Source: Pollenia angustigena (Eukaryota > Arthropoda > Insecta > Diptera > Polleniidae). Taken from it: a DNA stretch of 64,000 nt. The DNA lies in the NCBI GenBank assembly GCA_930367215.1, contig OV884059.1, positions 22,158,945 to 22,222,944 of the forward strand, written 5' to 3'. Positions 11,905 to 23,644 of the stretch are shown piece after piece (position 1 is the first letter of the stretch; the number at the start of each line of letters is the position of its first letter). Below the pieces are notes generated by a model, which was not told where the DNA came from, searched no databases, and worked only from the letters and a program-made list of their open reading frames with translations. A program made the position numbers and the translations under genes.

Positions 11905-12552
11905 TAAATGATTTTCCTATATATTCCCATACAAATATCAACAAAATGCCCTCCATTTTGAGCTTTTTCGAAACGGCTTGACTGATTTTTATGAAATTTT
12001 GTATGTGTTTTTGTTAGGTATGAGAATAGTTCGTAGAGTATATTTTATATCGCTGGAGGGCGCAAAATAGGGCATAAGCTCCCCCTCCCTATATCTTCTT
12101 ATCTAATCAACCTGTTTTCTTAAAATTTGGCATGCAGGCACTGTAACATCTGAAAGCAAATAGGGAATAGGGCGTGAAATAGGGCAAGAGGAGTAAAATC
12201 TCCCCCTCCCTATATCTGCTTAACAAATCGACCGATTTTCTTGAAATTTTGCAGGAAAATAGTGTAACATCTGGAAAGAACTATAGCTATATAAATTTTT
12301 ATTATTTACGGCGTGAAATAAGGCAATAGAGATAAAAGCTTCCCCTCCCAAATCTTTTAAACTAATCAACTGATTTTCTTGAAATTTGGCGTGCAAATAG
12401 TGTAACATCTGGAAAGTACTAACTCTTATAATTTGTATTATCTTCTTTACTAACCACCCGGTTTTCTTAAAATTTGGCATGCAGGCACTGTAAAATCTGA
12501 AAGAAGTAAGTTATATGGCAAAACAACGTTTGCCGGGCCAGCTAGTAAAATT
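11905..12552 (-). mobile_element. Dispersed non-coding repeat ending ACTAGCTGGCCCGGCAAAC
   Basis: On the minus strand the element starts ACTAGCTGGCCCGGCAAACG near 12552. It continues with several roughly 120-160 bp units containing AGATATAGGGAGGGGGAG and GGCGTGAAATAGGGC, and ends near a TATATAT stretch at 11917-11924. The inverted relative at 46230-47395 has the same parts. The phrase AATCGGTCAAGCCGTTTCG near the 3' end is widespread in insect repeats that I associate with RTE/SINE-like elements, but the superfamily is uncertain. The 86-codon frame at 12220-12480 is a product of the tandem units. Confidence 0.5.
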
Positions 12553-12811
12553 ATAAAACTGTGGATTTTGTTATTCGGTGTGTTACAAGGCATTTTTTAT
12601 CCGATCTAAGCCAATTAGCCAAGATGTACAGTTATCTAACAAATGTGATTTTTTTCTTAACTTCGTCACAGTTAGAATAACAGTCCATAGTGGGAACAAT
12701 TAATCGCAGCTAATGGTTTTAATTTTCATGTACATATTCTAAAAATATTTTAAAATACTGTAGCAAATTTTTATAAGTTAACGATACACTCTCTTTTTTT
12801 CTATTTCAAAG

Positions 12812-15367
12812 GAATCTGGAACTCCAACCAGTGTCTATCATCATCATCGCGCCCCCCGCACTCCAGAAAGTTATTTTAATGTACCCGAATCAATAGCTTT
12901 GCTAAACATCGTCAAATCTGAAAGAATACAAAGTGCATTTCAATCGAATCGTAAAAATCATGCCAGTGTTTGGGAAATGGTTGCCGAAGTACTGAATCGG
13001 TATAGTGCACGTAAGCGATCGGCTAAACAGTGTTGCAATCGTTATGAGAATCTCAAAAAAATTTACACACAATTGAAAAAGAATCCCGAACGTCATGTAA
13101 GACGTAACTGGCCATATATGTTCCTTTTCAAAGAAATCGAAGAACAGAGGGGAGAATGTTGGGGTTCGAATAGTAAACGAATGGCTTTAATAGCTAAAAA
13201 TCAAAATGAATTGTCGTACTATCATCGTAGACGGCAGGCAGCTGAATTCGGAGCACTGCTTGATAAACAAACACAGGCCGCTGTTGTGGCTCAGCACAAT
13301 CTTTTGCAAAGTTTGGCCGCCGTTCATTCCAATGACTCGAATAGTAATTGTAAGTTGGAACGTTTCCTACCTAATCATTTCGTTGAGGCTCAACTGGGCA
13401 ATGATACCAGCAACACAAATGGTGGCGGCAGTGGTGTCTTCGACGACTCATCACCACTGCCTTTGCAAGCAACGCGCAAAGATGACATAAATGATATAGC
13501 CGATGGATTACCGGATGCCACGGCGGTTGCTGCAGCAGCTGTTGCGCACAACTTGCTACAGGCCCACGTGAATGGTGTCAGCTCGGTTAATACGAATGAA
13601 CTTAAGGAGTCTCGGGAATACGAAAAAGACTGTAATGGTGCTCTCAATCTACAGACGAGCGATAATAATGTTTCGATGAAGTAAGTTAATTTGATTTATA
13701 AGAAATGTTATTACAATTTTAATAATGCCAGCTTACCACATACTCCCAGATCTGAACCAATGTCAGATGGTGAATTTAATCCAGATGATATCCAGCTAAT
13801 GCAAACAAACTATAATGGGTAAGTTTTGTACTAGAATGGGAAGAGCAAAAACTTTGTATCTATGCCTAATATGATTTTACAAAACAATTTTCTGGCACTT
13901 CTGCCCCAAGTGTTTACCATTCTTGCTGAAGAATTTCTTTTAGCTGGGCCTTGCTACAAATATTGTGCTTTGGCACTTTCCCTCCAACCTCATTCCAACG
14001 ATGTTTGATGAGATTCATGTCTGGTGATTGCGGTGCCACATGGTGAATGACCCAATTTTGCTCATCATGGGCAGTGTGCTTTGGATTTTTATATTGTTGG
14101 AAATAATAATATGAATTCATTTAAATGTTCAGATCACGTTCTTGACTATCAGGCTTGTCACAGAAAACAATTTCGATCGAAAGTGATTTCGTTTCATGTG
14201 AAGCAAGATACGAAACTACTTCCACTTTCGATCGGAATTGATTTCAGTGACAGGCCGGTAAAGTACCAACAATGAAAACCGGGTGACCAATATTGGCCAC
14301 CAACATATAACCACACCATGTTTAACTGTGTTCTTCTATCTGTGAATAACACAGTTTTCAAAAAATCAACAGATTCATTTAAATATTTTTCTGATTCACT
14401 TTGCGCAGCTTATTTCGTGCGATTCGAGAGCTGAAAACAGCACGTTGCAAAGTTATGCTCACAGTCTTGGGGTGCATTTCTTTTCCAACCTCTTCTAGTT
14501 ATTCTGCTCTTACCGGGAAAGACGTAATTTTGTTAACCTTTTAATTTTAATTAATAGCTTTATTTCTTCTTAATTGGTAAGCTTTCAAGGTGACAACTTT
14601 TATGGGGACAACTTTTAAGATCGAATTGATTATTAAAAAAGGGAATCTGCTTCTATTAACTATCTCCCCGATTTTTGCACATGATTTCTTTTGCTCGTGC
14701 TGTACAAATATTATTTTTCTCTAGCCACAGTGGTTTCATTATGTTTCAGACCAAAAAAGATATAGCTAGATATAATATTATTACACCTCTGCATAATTCT
14801 AATTACATATGTATTTCCCCTTTTTTAAAAATGTTTAATTTTTCCAAATTTATCAAAAATCTTAAATCCTGTTGATTTCTAAAATTCAAATATTTCTATT
14901 TTAGGGCTCAAAACTATTATTCAAATAACTTGGATCACAATATTTTACACCCTGATGTCATAGTCGATACAGACAATTTGTCAGAATGCAGCACTGGTGG
15001 CGGCTCTGCGAAATGCAAACGAAAGCTATCAACCTCAACCGATGGTGACAGTACGAACTATGAATTAATCGAATATTTGAAGAGACGTGAAAAACGTGAC
15101 GAGGAATTACTTAGGCGAATGGACGCTCGGGAAGAGAGACTGGTTAATTTGCTCGAAAGAACTGTTGTCGCCATAGAGGCTTTAGTGCAACGCAAATGCA
15201 CACATTCATCGTCTGCCACATCATCATCCAACCAAAAAATCGATGTCTTGGAAAATCCTATAAAGATCTGCAATGGAAATGCTACACGTGCTGAGACTAC
15301 AGCTGCTGCTGCGTTGGATACTGCAGCTGTTGCAGTTTCGAATGAGACCACTGAGAAAAAAAATTAA
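12812..15367 (+). CDS. Myb/SANT-like (trihelix) DNA-binding protein, last three exons
   Basis: A probable nuclear DNA-binding regulator. Exons: 12812-13680, 13750-13818 and 14905-15367 (stop at the end). Every junction has AG/GTAAG borders and the phases agree (0, 2, 2). Exon A begins ESGTPTSVYHHHRAP. Its DNA-binding domain, roughly the first 30-120 residues of the visible part, has the trihelix layout: LLNIVKSERIQ, VWEMVAEVLNRYSARKRSAK, CCNRYENLKKIY and NWPYMFLFKEIEE. An Ala-rich stretch (AVAAAAVA) and acidic low-complexity sequence follow. The last exon has a charged coiled-coil-like segment (RREKRDEELLRRMDAREERL followed by VNLLERTVVAIEAL) that could mediate dimerisation. About 467 codons are visible. 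The start codon lies in an upstream exon I could not find; 12.8 kb of transposons precede the gene, so the first intron may be large. The target genes are unknown. Confidence 0.82.
13868..14520 (-). pseudogene. Tc1-like transposase fossil in the trihelix gene intron
   Basis: A broken Tc1/mariner transposase in the third visible intron, antisense to the gene. From 14120 down, the C-terminal catalytic block reads FQQYKNPKHTA, then APQSPDMNLIKHRWNEVG (family consensus FQQDNDPKHTA and PQSPDLNPIEHLW). The catalytic Asp of FQQD is replaced by Tyr. Further residues such as VLFTDRRTQLNMVW appear around 14290-14350. A short inverted-repeat element (14149-14258) splits it. Confidence 0.75.
14149..14258. 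mobile_element. Short hairpin MITE inside the Tc1 fossil
   Basis: The ends CAGGCTTGTCAC and the complement of CCGGCCTGTCAC continue inward through TTTCGATCGAAAGTG on both arms, so the element can fold almost end to end. It is flanked by TA on both sides and interrupts the Tc1 remnant, so it arrived later. Confidence 0.65.
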
Positions 15368-15806
15368 TTTTAAAAATCAAACCAAAAATGAATACTCAAA
15401 ATAACTAAAATAGAACCAAAGATTAAGCAGTTTCTACGAGATTTTTTTTTTATTATTTATTTAACAATTAAGCGAGTTTATTCGTTATATTTTAGATATT
15501 TAATTGTAATTTTACCAAAAAAAGAAAATTCTTTTAAAACAAACAACTGTGTGCCAAAAATTTACTTAATTATTTATAGCTTTTATTATTATTTTTATTA
15601 ATTTTAATTTTGTTTTTTAATACTTAACTTAAGTTCTTTTAATTGTGTTGTCCTTAATCTGAACAGCTTAAGTTTAAAATACATGTAATACTCTCTATAT
15701 ACATACATAGTACATACATATGTATGTATGTACATAAGTGCCTTAAAAGAACACATTCAAAAAAATTATTTATAAACAAAAAAAATCCAATATTCAAAAC
15801 AGATCA

Positions 15807-15812
15807 AATAAA
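15807..15812 (+). terminator. Polyadenylation signal AATAAA, trihelix gene
   Basis: AATAAA lies 440 bases after the stop of the trihelix gene in AT-rich 3' untranslated sequence. The microsatellite ACATACATATGTATG lies at 15710-15735, within this presumed 3' UTR. Confidence 0.45.
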
Positions 15813-15948
15813 TTTCATATTTACCTTTTTATACAAAATTATTTTATTGGGAATTTTTATTTGACAAAAAAAACTCTATTTTTATTGGGGTCACAGTCAG
15901 TAAATCCCGGATAGGTGCACACCTGGACCAAAGGCAATTTTTTCGCTA

Positions 15949-16160
15949 CAATAGTGAGGCACACTAAATTTGATGTGAGTAACTCTTAGAACAAACTTCA
16001 GGTTCCTACAAAATCTTGAAAGTATTAGAGGGGGCAGACGAGTACTAACCTACAAAAAAATTATTTTTCTTATATTTGAAGAACTAAAATAGTGCGGCAC
16101 ACTTGGTTTGATGTGCGTAACTCTTAGGACAAACTTTATGTTCCAACAAAATCTTGGTGG
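15949..16160 (+). repeat. Tandem duplication, two divergent units
   Basis: Two related segments, 15949-16022 and about 16088-16160, each read AATAGTG, then GGCACAC, then TTTGATGTG, then GTAACTCTTAG, and end CAAAATCTTG. Nothing indicates a gene. Confidence 0.55.
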
Positions 16161-16678
16161 TATAATTAAATAATAAACGTGATTTTTTTTTTATTCACGT
16201 TCGATTTTGCTGAATTGCGTGTCTTTAAATGGGTTCGGATACGAATTGCGTGACTCACGCGTATCAATTCACGATATTTGCTCATCTCTAATAAAAATAC
16301 ATAAAACAATCACAATAACAAAAGTTATAGCTAAAGTCGTCAGCGTTGCCAGAATGAAGTTTTATCTTATTTTTGAAGATTTTTTGACCAAAATATGCAG
16401 GGCTGTGAAGTCGTCATGAAAAAGTAATAACTCCGACTCCATCCGCTGAATTTTTTAAGTACGACTCCTACTTTAACCTTGATGCTAAATGTATATGAGA
16501 CTGGTCCTTATTTAACCTTCAACCTTTTTAATGCAGTACCAATTAAATGGTAAAATATAACGAGAAAATGATTCTGGAAAAATTTTAAATCGATATTTTA
16601 ATTCTTACACGTGCCGAATTGAGCTTTAATATAGTTATTTACATTGAGTTGGTGAGATGCAAAACTCGTTCGTTGCAA
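16161..16678. other. Non-genic spacer
   Basis: I see no exon. The 70-codon frame at 16207-16419 has no recognisable motif. The last stretch (GTGAGATGCAAAACTCGTTC, about 16652-16671) resembles 31698-31725 inside the hAT element at 31337, so part of this may be an old relative of that transposon. Confidence 0.35.
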
Positions 16679-18445
16679 TTTATTTATTTATTTATTCATC
16701 AGTTAGGTAATACAAAGCCATGTGGGCCATTAAAAATATATTACACAGTCTTAATACCTAAGTAATTAAAAGTTAAAAGAAAAAAAAATTTTTATTCTTT
16801 ATACATACATATTTACATTTCTGTGTCGTTTAATCATAACATATTGAGTCAAATTTAAAAAGTTGAAGAAGATAAAGTTTACCAATTATACGAACTTTAA
16901 TTAAAAAAAAGACAAAAAAAATTTTTTGTTTACGCTTCTAAAATATTGTATTACAAACGAAAACCTGGTTTATCTTATAGTAACTTTATTTTTTATATAT
17001 AATGTCTTTTATTTTTTGAGTTTTACTTTTCTTTTATTAAAAACAATTAAGATGCTAACTTCTTCAATTCATCAAACCGAAAATAAAAATAACCGGAAAA
17101 CTCCTGCTGTCATCTGTCAATCCTGAAGTTGGTTGCCATTTACATAAACAGCTGTCATTACATTGCCAATTCAGGGTTGCCATATGACAGATTACTACAA
17201 TTTATAAATTAATAAAAATTATATTTCACCAAGTTTTTTGTTTTAAAAATCTGGTGTGTTATCGTACCTCAACTCAAGATGTTATGTATGTACTAAAAAA
17301 ACAACTTTTTTCTATAACTTATCTAATTATATAACCTAAAGCTCTCCCCCCAAGGCATAACACACATCCTATCATTAGATATAAATAGTAAGTAAATTAC
17401 ACAAATTATGTACCTGTCCCAGTTAGGGAAATAGCGTACCCAAGTAAAGAAAAACATCAAATACTATGCAGTGAGTAAGAACGTTTAGGATGAGAAATGT
17501 TTAACAAGTTTTAGCTTAAAGACATTGTTTGAGTGCGTAAAAATACGCAGCTCTAATGGCAGTCCATTCCAATAGCTGGGGGGCTACTCTCTATTGCGAT
17601 GCGAAAGAAAATTGTAGCAAATCTAGAGATTGGTACTCTTCAATACGTTTGCGCATGTAACTTTCGCATTTTTAATTTGTTTTCTTTTGGTAAATCATCA
17701 CTTTTATTTTATTTAAATTTTCCCATTTCAAATATTTTTACACACTGGCATTTCATTACTGTAAATCCGCGCCATCTTTCATTTTTATTGCCACTATCGC
17801 TTCATTTTCAGAAAATTTTGCGAAAGTGATAGAGAGTACCAAGTTGCCATTTAGCTTTCGCATCGAAATTGTTTTCGCATCGCAATAGAGAGTAGACCCC
17901 CTGGTTACCCTAACTAGAAAAGATCTGGAGAAGTCAGACCTAAATATTTTTGGAAAATTAAGATGAGGATTTCTGTTTCTAGGTGAAAAAAGAAAGGAGT
18001 TGCACAGTACAACAGGTCTACCACTTTTTACCATTTTATGAAATGTACATAAGTTACGAACTCGCACATAATTATCAAAATCACAACCAAGGAAATCTTT
18101 CACAAAGCCAGTCTCCGCGTCGAACATTGTAAACAAATCTGGTAATGGCATTTACCAAGTGCCTTAGTCTAGTAAGGAGGATACCGACGGTACCCGTCAT
18201 AACCTCAAAACCATAAATAATTTGGGACATCAACATTGCATGCGCTAATCTCTTCTTTGCATGCAAAGGAAGAAATATACTAGAGAAGTAGAACTTACGC
18301 AACATACCAAAAATCCTACCCGATAAGGCATCAATATGATAATTAAACGAGAGCCTATTATCTAGAACCACACCCAAGCACTTGTGGCGATCAACAAATT
18401 TAATCACCTCGTCATCAAGAAGTATTAATAACTGAGTAAAGAAAC
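16679..18445 (-). mobile_element. CR1-like LINE, 5'-truncated copy
   Basis: The copy is on the minus strand and its 3' end is the (TTTA)n tract at 16679-16696. The 3' UTR and the C-terminal end of ORF2 match the intact copy at 19985-23422 nearly base for base (for example FSYHIDALSGRIFGMLRKFY in the intact copy). The homology stops abruptly at 18445, as expected from incomplete reverse transcription. Differences: an 8-base deletion near 18108 that shifts the frame, about 225 extra bases at roughly 16976-17199 that the other copy lacks, and a MITE at 17580-17900. It is not functional. Confidence 0.88.
17580..17900. mobile_element. MITE (GGGGYCTACTC family), CTGG duplication
   Basis: The ends are GGGGCTACTCTCTATTGCG and the complement of GGGGTCTACTCTCTATTGCG. 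CTGG flanks both sides (17576-17579, 17901-17904). The intact LINE at about 20655 reads AATAACTGGTTACCC with no insertion, giving the empty site and confirming a 4 bp duplication. Both sub-termini carry GATGCGAAA. The second family member is at 62516-62838. Confidence 0.9.
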
Positions 18446-18520
18446 ACAATAAACATATGGGCATTTCCGTCAAAAGGTCCACCGTGACCGAAAATTTAAA
18501 AGTTGTTAAAAGCTGATTAT
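18446..18520. repeat. Fragment of unknown dispersed repeat (TGACGGAAATGCCCATAT)
   Basis: The sequence next to the LINE truncation point contains the complement of GGTCACGGTGGACCTTTTGA followed by CGGAAATGCCCATAT. The same block occurs at 51350-51425. The family is not known to me. Confidence 0.5.
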
Positions 18521-19626
18521 TTTAAGATAGAGAAATATTTAGATTTTACTTATTTTAAAAATTTTAGAAATTTACCCAAAGATTTGTTCACTTAGATGAA
18601 CAATCAGACTGCAAAGTTGTGCAAACGTAACTTCTTATTTGTGAGAATGTTTTATTGAATGTTTTCTTTAATATTATCTTCCTTAAAACAGGTGATATTT
18701 GATAAAATTTATTCCAAAAAATTTTCTTACATGGTCTGTAATCTAAGAAAGAGTTCGAAGAGAAATATGTTATTCGGATTAACGGTAAATTTTTATTTTG
18801 TTTTAATCATTATTCAGTAAAATTATTATGAAAAAATTTCACCTTATAAATGTCACGTATCGACCCAGATTTTTGCTTAAAAATTAAAAAATACAGAAGA
18901 TTTTGGAATCAAACCAAAGACATTTTAATGTTACATTGCTACGTAAAATTCTGAAAGTATTTTGACTAAAAAATTGTCCCAGGTATCGCATAATTACGAC
19001 TTTTTATACATGGCCACAAAAACTACTTCTATTTTTTTCACGTTCGAACCGCTACTTCTTTTGCCATTATCTTTGATCTATAATTGCGCCCTCCATAAAC
19101 TTTAGCAAAGATAACAGTGCTTTCTTATTGCTTTAATTTAAGGGTTAAGAGAACGTTAAAATATTCGTTGTTTAAAATGTTATTGCATTCTTGATTCGTA
19201 CGACTGTCACGTTCAACACTTTGGAATTACCCATATAGCGCCCGATTTAATAGAGCAAATTAGGTAAACTTTTTGATTCTGAAATGTTATGGCATTCAAC
19301 ATTTAAAAATTGAAACCAACTGAAATATAGAAACATAACAGATTCAATTTGCTACGAGTTTTCGAAAGGAACGAGTTTTACTACAATCCATATGGAATCG
19401 AACTAGTTTTGCAACACACTATAGCCCACCAGGAAAATTTATCATTTAACCTTAGTATATTTTGAAAATTATATTAATTTATTAAAATAATGCAAACAGT
19501 TCTAAAATGTTACAATAGCTCTGTAGGGGAGAGATAAACTACACCAATTCACATCTCAAAATACGTTTTTTATACCGTTGGAAACAGAATTTTCCTCTAT
19601 CGATGTGGAATTCCCATAAGTATTGG
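18521..19626. other. Non-genic AT-rich sequence
   Basis: About 1.1 kb with no exon, inverted repeat or recognisable transposon protein. It may contain the rest of the unknown repeat whose end is at 18446-18520. Confidence 0.4.
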
Positions 19627-19846
19627 GGGGCGTGCTGGAAATCGCAAACGCAAAACGCAAGAATTTGGAGGCTGTTTATAATACACTTTTAATCAAATTT
19701 TTATAATTTTTTTTATAAAATTCTGTTTAATAGAGAAATGTTTGTACCTAAAATATTTGTCATAAAGTTATTTTATGACAGAAATCTTACTAAACAACGA
19801 CTTTTAAAATTCTTGCGTTTTGCGTTTGCGATTTCCAGCACACCCC
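19627..19846. mobile_element. Hairpin MITE, 220 bp
   Basis: The left end, GGGGCGTGCTGGAAATCGC followed by AAACGCAAAACGCAAGAA, and the right end are complements over about 40 bases. The target duplication is unclear. The G-run start resembles the GGGGYCTACTC family, but the rest differs. Confidence 0.75.
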
Positions 19847-19987
19847 TGATTATCTAATGTAGTTTTCGAGATTGAAAAGTTGAAAACAACACCTAGTCAA
19901 ACTTGCTTAGATGCAAAGGGCATCAAGTGTACTTAGCGTTGTTTTCCACATCGAAAGTCCTTTTTTGTAAATTGGGAAGTAAGGTAT

Positions 19988-20018
<31 letters not shown>

Positions 20019-20566
20019 TTCATCGGTTAGGTAATACAAAGCCCATGTGGGCCATTAAAAATATATTACACAGTCTTAATACCTAAGTAATTAAAAGTTA
20101 AAAGCAAAGGAAAAACTTAATTCTTTATACCTACATACATATTTACATTTTTGTGTCATTTAATCATAACATCTTGAGTAAAATTTACGAATCATACGAA
20201 CTTTCATTCAAAAAAAAGAAAAAAAAAAAAATTTTTATTTACGTTTTTAAAATATTGTATTACAAACGAAAACCTGGTTTATTTATAATTTAATAAAAAT
20301 TATTTTCACCAAGATTTTTGTTTTAAAAAACTGGTTTGTTAACGCACCTCAACTCAAGATGTTATGTATGTACTAAAAAAACAACTTTTTTATCTATAAC
20401 TTATCTTATTATATAACCTAATACTCGCCCCCCAAGGCATAATACACATCCTATCATTAAATATAAATAGTAAGTAAATTACACAACTTATATAAACGTC
20501 CCAGTTAGGGAAATAGCGTACCCAAGTAAAGAAAAACATCAAATACTATGCAGTAAGTAAGAACAT

Positions 20567-23422
20567 CTAGGATGAGAAATGTTTAACAAGTTTTAGCTTA
20601 AAGACATTGTTTGAGTGCGTAAAAATACGCAGCTCTAATGGCAGTCCATTCCAATAACTGGTTACCCTAACTAGAAAAGATCTGGAGAAGTCAGACCTAA
20701 ATATTCTTGGAAAATTAAGATGAGGATTTCTGTTTCTAGGCGAAAAAAGAAAGGAGTTGCACAATACAACAGGTCTACCACTTTTTACCATTTTATGAAA
20801 TGTACACAAGTTACGAACTCGCACATAATTATCAAAATCACAACCAAGGAAATCTTTCACAAAGCCAGAGATATGGTCTCCGCGTCGAACATTATAAACA
20901 AATCTAGTAATGGCATTTACCAAGTGCCTTAGCCTAGTAAGGAGTATACCAACGGTACCCGTCATAACCTCAAAACCATAAATAATTTGGGACATCAATA
21001 TTGCATGCGCTAATCTCTTCCTTGCATGCAAAGGAAGAAATATACTAGAGCAGTAGAACTTACGTAGCATACCAAATATCCTACCCGATAAGGCATCAAT
21101 ATGATAATTAAACGAGAGCCTATTATCTAGAACCACACCCAAGCACTTATGGCGATCAACAAATTGAATCACATCATCATCAAGAAGTATTACTAACTGA
21201 GTGAAGAAACGGGGTGTAGGGCCAAACATTAAGGCCTTAGTTTTTGACGTATTGACCGTTAAAAAGTTTGCTCTAGTCCACTGCGAGACATGCGCTAGGC
21301 ATGAGTTAATGTTGCGTTCAAAGATATCAACAGACCCTCTATCACCACTAAACAGGAGAAAAACATCATCTGCAAAAAAATAAGAATTACAGCTCGGGTG
21401 ATCAACAACATTAGAGAGGTCGTTTATGTAAAGGATAAACAACAGGGGACCTAAAACAGAGCCTTGCGGCACACCACAGGAGAGAGGAAGTACATCCGAT
21501 GCAACACCATTCATGACAACAAACTGGGATCTACCAGATAAGTAGGACATTAAAAGCCTACAAGCAGTACTTGAAAATTGGAACTCATCTGCGAGTTTAG
21601 AAATCAATCTAGAAAAATTAATAGAATTAAAAGCCTTTGAGAGATCCATGGATATTAAAACACTCAATTTATCCTCATTAATGTTACCTCTTATCGAGTC
21701 AGTAAGGCTCAACAAGAGGGAAGTTGTATTTAACCCATTACGAAAAGCAAACTGTGATTCAGAAATTTTATTAGACACATAGTTTAACATTTGGTCCTTC
21801 AATATATGCTCAACAACCTTAGATAATGCAGGAAGTATAGAGATAGGTCTAAGATCATCCGGGCAGTTAACAACTCTTGTCTTCGGAATAGGAACAATAC
21901 GTGCAACTTTCCACGCTGATGGAAAAGTTGATGTAGTCAAGATTGAGTTCGTTAGATGTAGGATAATATCAGACAAAAAGGGAAAAACTAATTTAAGGAA
22001 TTTAATAGATATCCCATCCACACCAACCGACTTAGACTTTACTTTATTCACGGCATCAAAAAGTTCCATTGTATTAACGCAGGAGAAGGAAAAGGAGCTA
22101 TCCAAGTTCACTAGCCTATCAAGAACTGCATAATTAGGTATAAGGTCACTAGAACCAGCAAAATAGTTATTTATAATGTTCGGATCAAGTTCAGGGGAAG
22201 AATCCTCCCCACCAATGCAACCGTGTCCCTTAATAACCTTCCAAAAGCGACGGGAATCTATAGAGCTAAAGAGTTTAGAAAAATGTTTAATTCTCTCCTT
22301 ACGTATGACACTCTTGGCTTTGTTACGAAGCCTGCAATATGTTCTCCAGTTATGATTATTGGGGTTTGCTTTAAAAGCCGAAAAAGACAGATCACGTAAC
22401 GACCTCATACGAATAACTGTATTCACCTTCATCCAGGCATCAATGCCCTTACACAATCTTTTCCTTACAGTAGGGACAAATTGAAAAAGGTCATTTAAGA
22501 GCGAACTAAAAAGGGTACACTTAAGATCAATATCAGTAGTATTAAACATTTGTGACATATCGTAAACACTTAAAAATGAGAAAAAACCTCCCCAATTTAT
22601 GTTGTTGAAATCCCGATATTCAAAAGACTCATCCGTATAGTCAACATTGATGGCAAAACATGCAAAAATAAGCGAGTGATCCGAGATGGATGGACATTGT
22701 ACTTGGTGACGGTACCTGGTAGTCAATGAATTACTAACCAAAAAAAAATCTATAAGTGACGTAGTTACAGTTCTCAAGTCAAAATGTGTCGGCAAAACAT
22801 TATGGGTTATCGACAAATTATACCTCAAGCAAAAAGAGCGAACAATATCAGATTTCAAAGGCGAAAACAAATTGCAATTAAAATCACCTACAATTATAAT
22901 ATTAGCATATCGGGACAACAAGTCAATATGAAGCCTTTCAAAAGTATCTAAGCAGCCATTAGGGAGATAGACCGTTCCAAATAAGAATTTTACACTACCA
23001 GACACAAATTCAACGAAAAGCGACTCACAGCCTAAGTCTTGAACCTTGAAAACAACTCTGTACTTCAGCTTCTTAGATATATAGATTCCAACACCACCAC
23101 CCCTGGAGGGCCTATCATTACGGCAAAACTTATATCCCAATATCTCCACAGAACGATCAGAGACATGATCGTTTAGCCAAGTTTCGGTAACTGCAAGTAC
23201 ATCAAACACACCATCACTTATGACGGACTTAAGCTCATCTAGCTTAATAGAATTCGCCCTAGGTGCCAAACTACGACAATTAAGATGTGCAATTTTATAA
23301 AGACTTGCAAACGGTAGTAAGATATTCCTCAGGTATGCACTATCCCTGACTATTGGACCAAGATTGCCGCTAAAAGACATCAAAATAATAATAGGATGTG
23401 TGTATACAGGGGGGGAAAGCAA
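20567..23422 (-). CDS. CR1-like LINE ORF2: endonuclease-reverse transcriptase, intact
   Basis: 951 codons without interruption. The protein would nick chromosomal DNA and copy the element's RNA into the nick (target-primed reverse transcription). The endonuclease domain spans residues about 44-260 with the expected catalytic motifs: LNCRSL (N48), VTETWL (E80), GDFN (D180, N182) and SDHS (D248, H249). The reverse transcriptase spans about 500-760: WKVARIVPIPK, DLRPISILPALSKVVEH, MDLSKAF (D593), CGVPQGSVLGPLLF and FFADDVFLLF (FADD at 683-686, the YxDD box). A C-terminal extension follows. The first Met is uncertain; Met16 is an alternative. All catalytic residues I know of are present, so the copy could be active. 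Frames on the plus strand here are shadows. Confidence 0.9.
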   Translation of the reverse strand: MLSPPVYTHPIIILMSFSGNLGPIVRDSAYLRNILLPFASLYKIAHLNCRSLAPRANSIKLDELKSVISDGVFDVLAVTETWLNDHVSDRSVEILGYKFCRNDRPSRGGGVGIYISKKLKYRVVFKVQDLGCESLFVEFVSGSVKFLFGTVYLPNGCLDTFERLHIDLLSRYANIIIVGDFNCNLFSPLKSDIVRSFCLRYNLSITHNVLPTHFDLRTVTTSLIDFFLVSNSLTTRYRHQVQCPSISDHSLIFACFAINVDYTDESFEYRDFNNINWGGFFSFLSVYDMSQMFNTTDIDLKCTLFSSLLNDLFQFVPTVRKRLCKGIDAWMKVNTVIRMRSLRDLSFSAFKANPNNHNWRTYCRLRNKAKSVIRKERIKHFSKLFSSIDSRRFWKVIKGHGCIGGEDSSPELDPNIINNYFAGSSDLIPNYAVLDRLVNLDSSFSFSCVNTMELFDAVNKVKSKSVGVDGISIKFLKLVFPFLSDIILHLTNSILTTSTFPSAWKVARIVPIPKTRVVNCPDDLRPISILPALSKVVEHILKDQMLNYVSNKISESQFAFRNGLNTTSLLLSLTDSIRGNINEDKLSVLISMDLSKAFNSINFSRLISKLADEFQFSSTACRLLMSYLSGRSQFVVMNGVASDVLPLSCGVPQGSVLGPLLFILYINDLSNVVDHPSCNSYFFADDVFLLFSGDRGSVDIFERNINSCLAHVSQWTRANFLTVNTSKTKALMFGPTPRFFTQLVILLDDDVIQFVDRHKCLGVVLDNRLSFNYHIDALSGRIFGMLRKFYCSSIFLPLHARKRLAHAILMSQIIYGFEVMTGTVGILLTRLRHLVNAITRFVYNVRRGDHISGFVKDFLGCDFDNYVRVRNLCTFHKMVKSGRPVVLCNSFLFSPRNRNPHLNFPRIFRSDFSRSFLVRVTSYWNGLPLELRIFTHSNNVFKLKLVKHFSS

Positions 23423-23644
23423 AGCAGAAAAGAAAATACATTAAAAATTCACAATAATTTAATTTAATAAAAACAAAAATTAAATTTCATGAAATAAATA
23501 GCTAACCATATCATAAACTAATGTGAGATCAAAGTAAAAATAATAAGCAACTAGTATTTGAAATAATGCAATAAAATTCGTAATAAAAGGAAAAAGAAAA
23601 TAAGAATTAAATTTAATTAAGAAATTCAAATTTAAAAGAATTAG

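Noticed and set aside
13390..13647. 85-codon minus-strand frame
   Set aside because: Antisense to the Ala-rich part of the trihelix gene exon.
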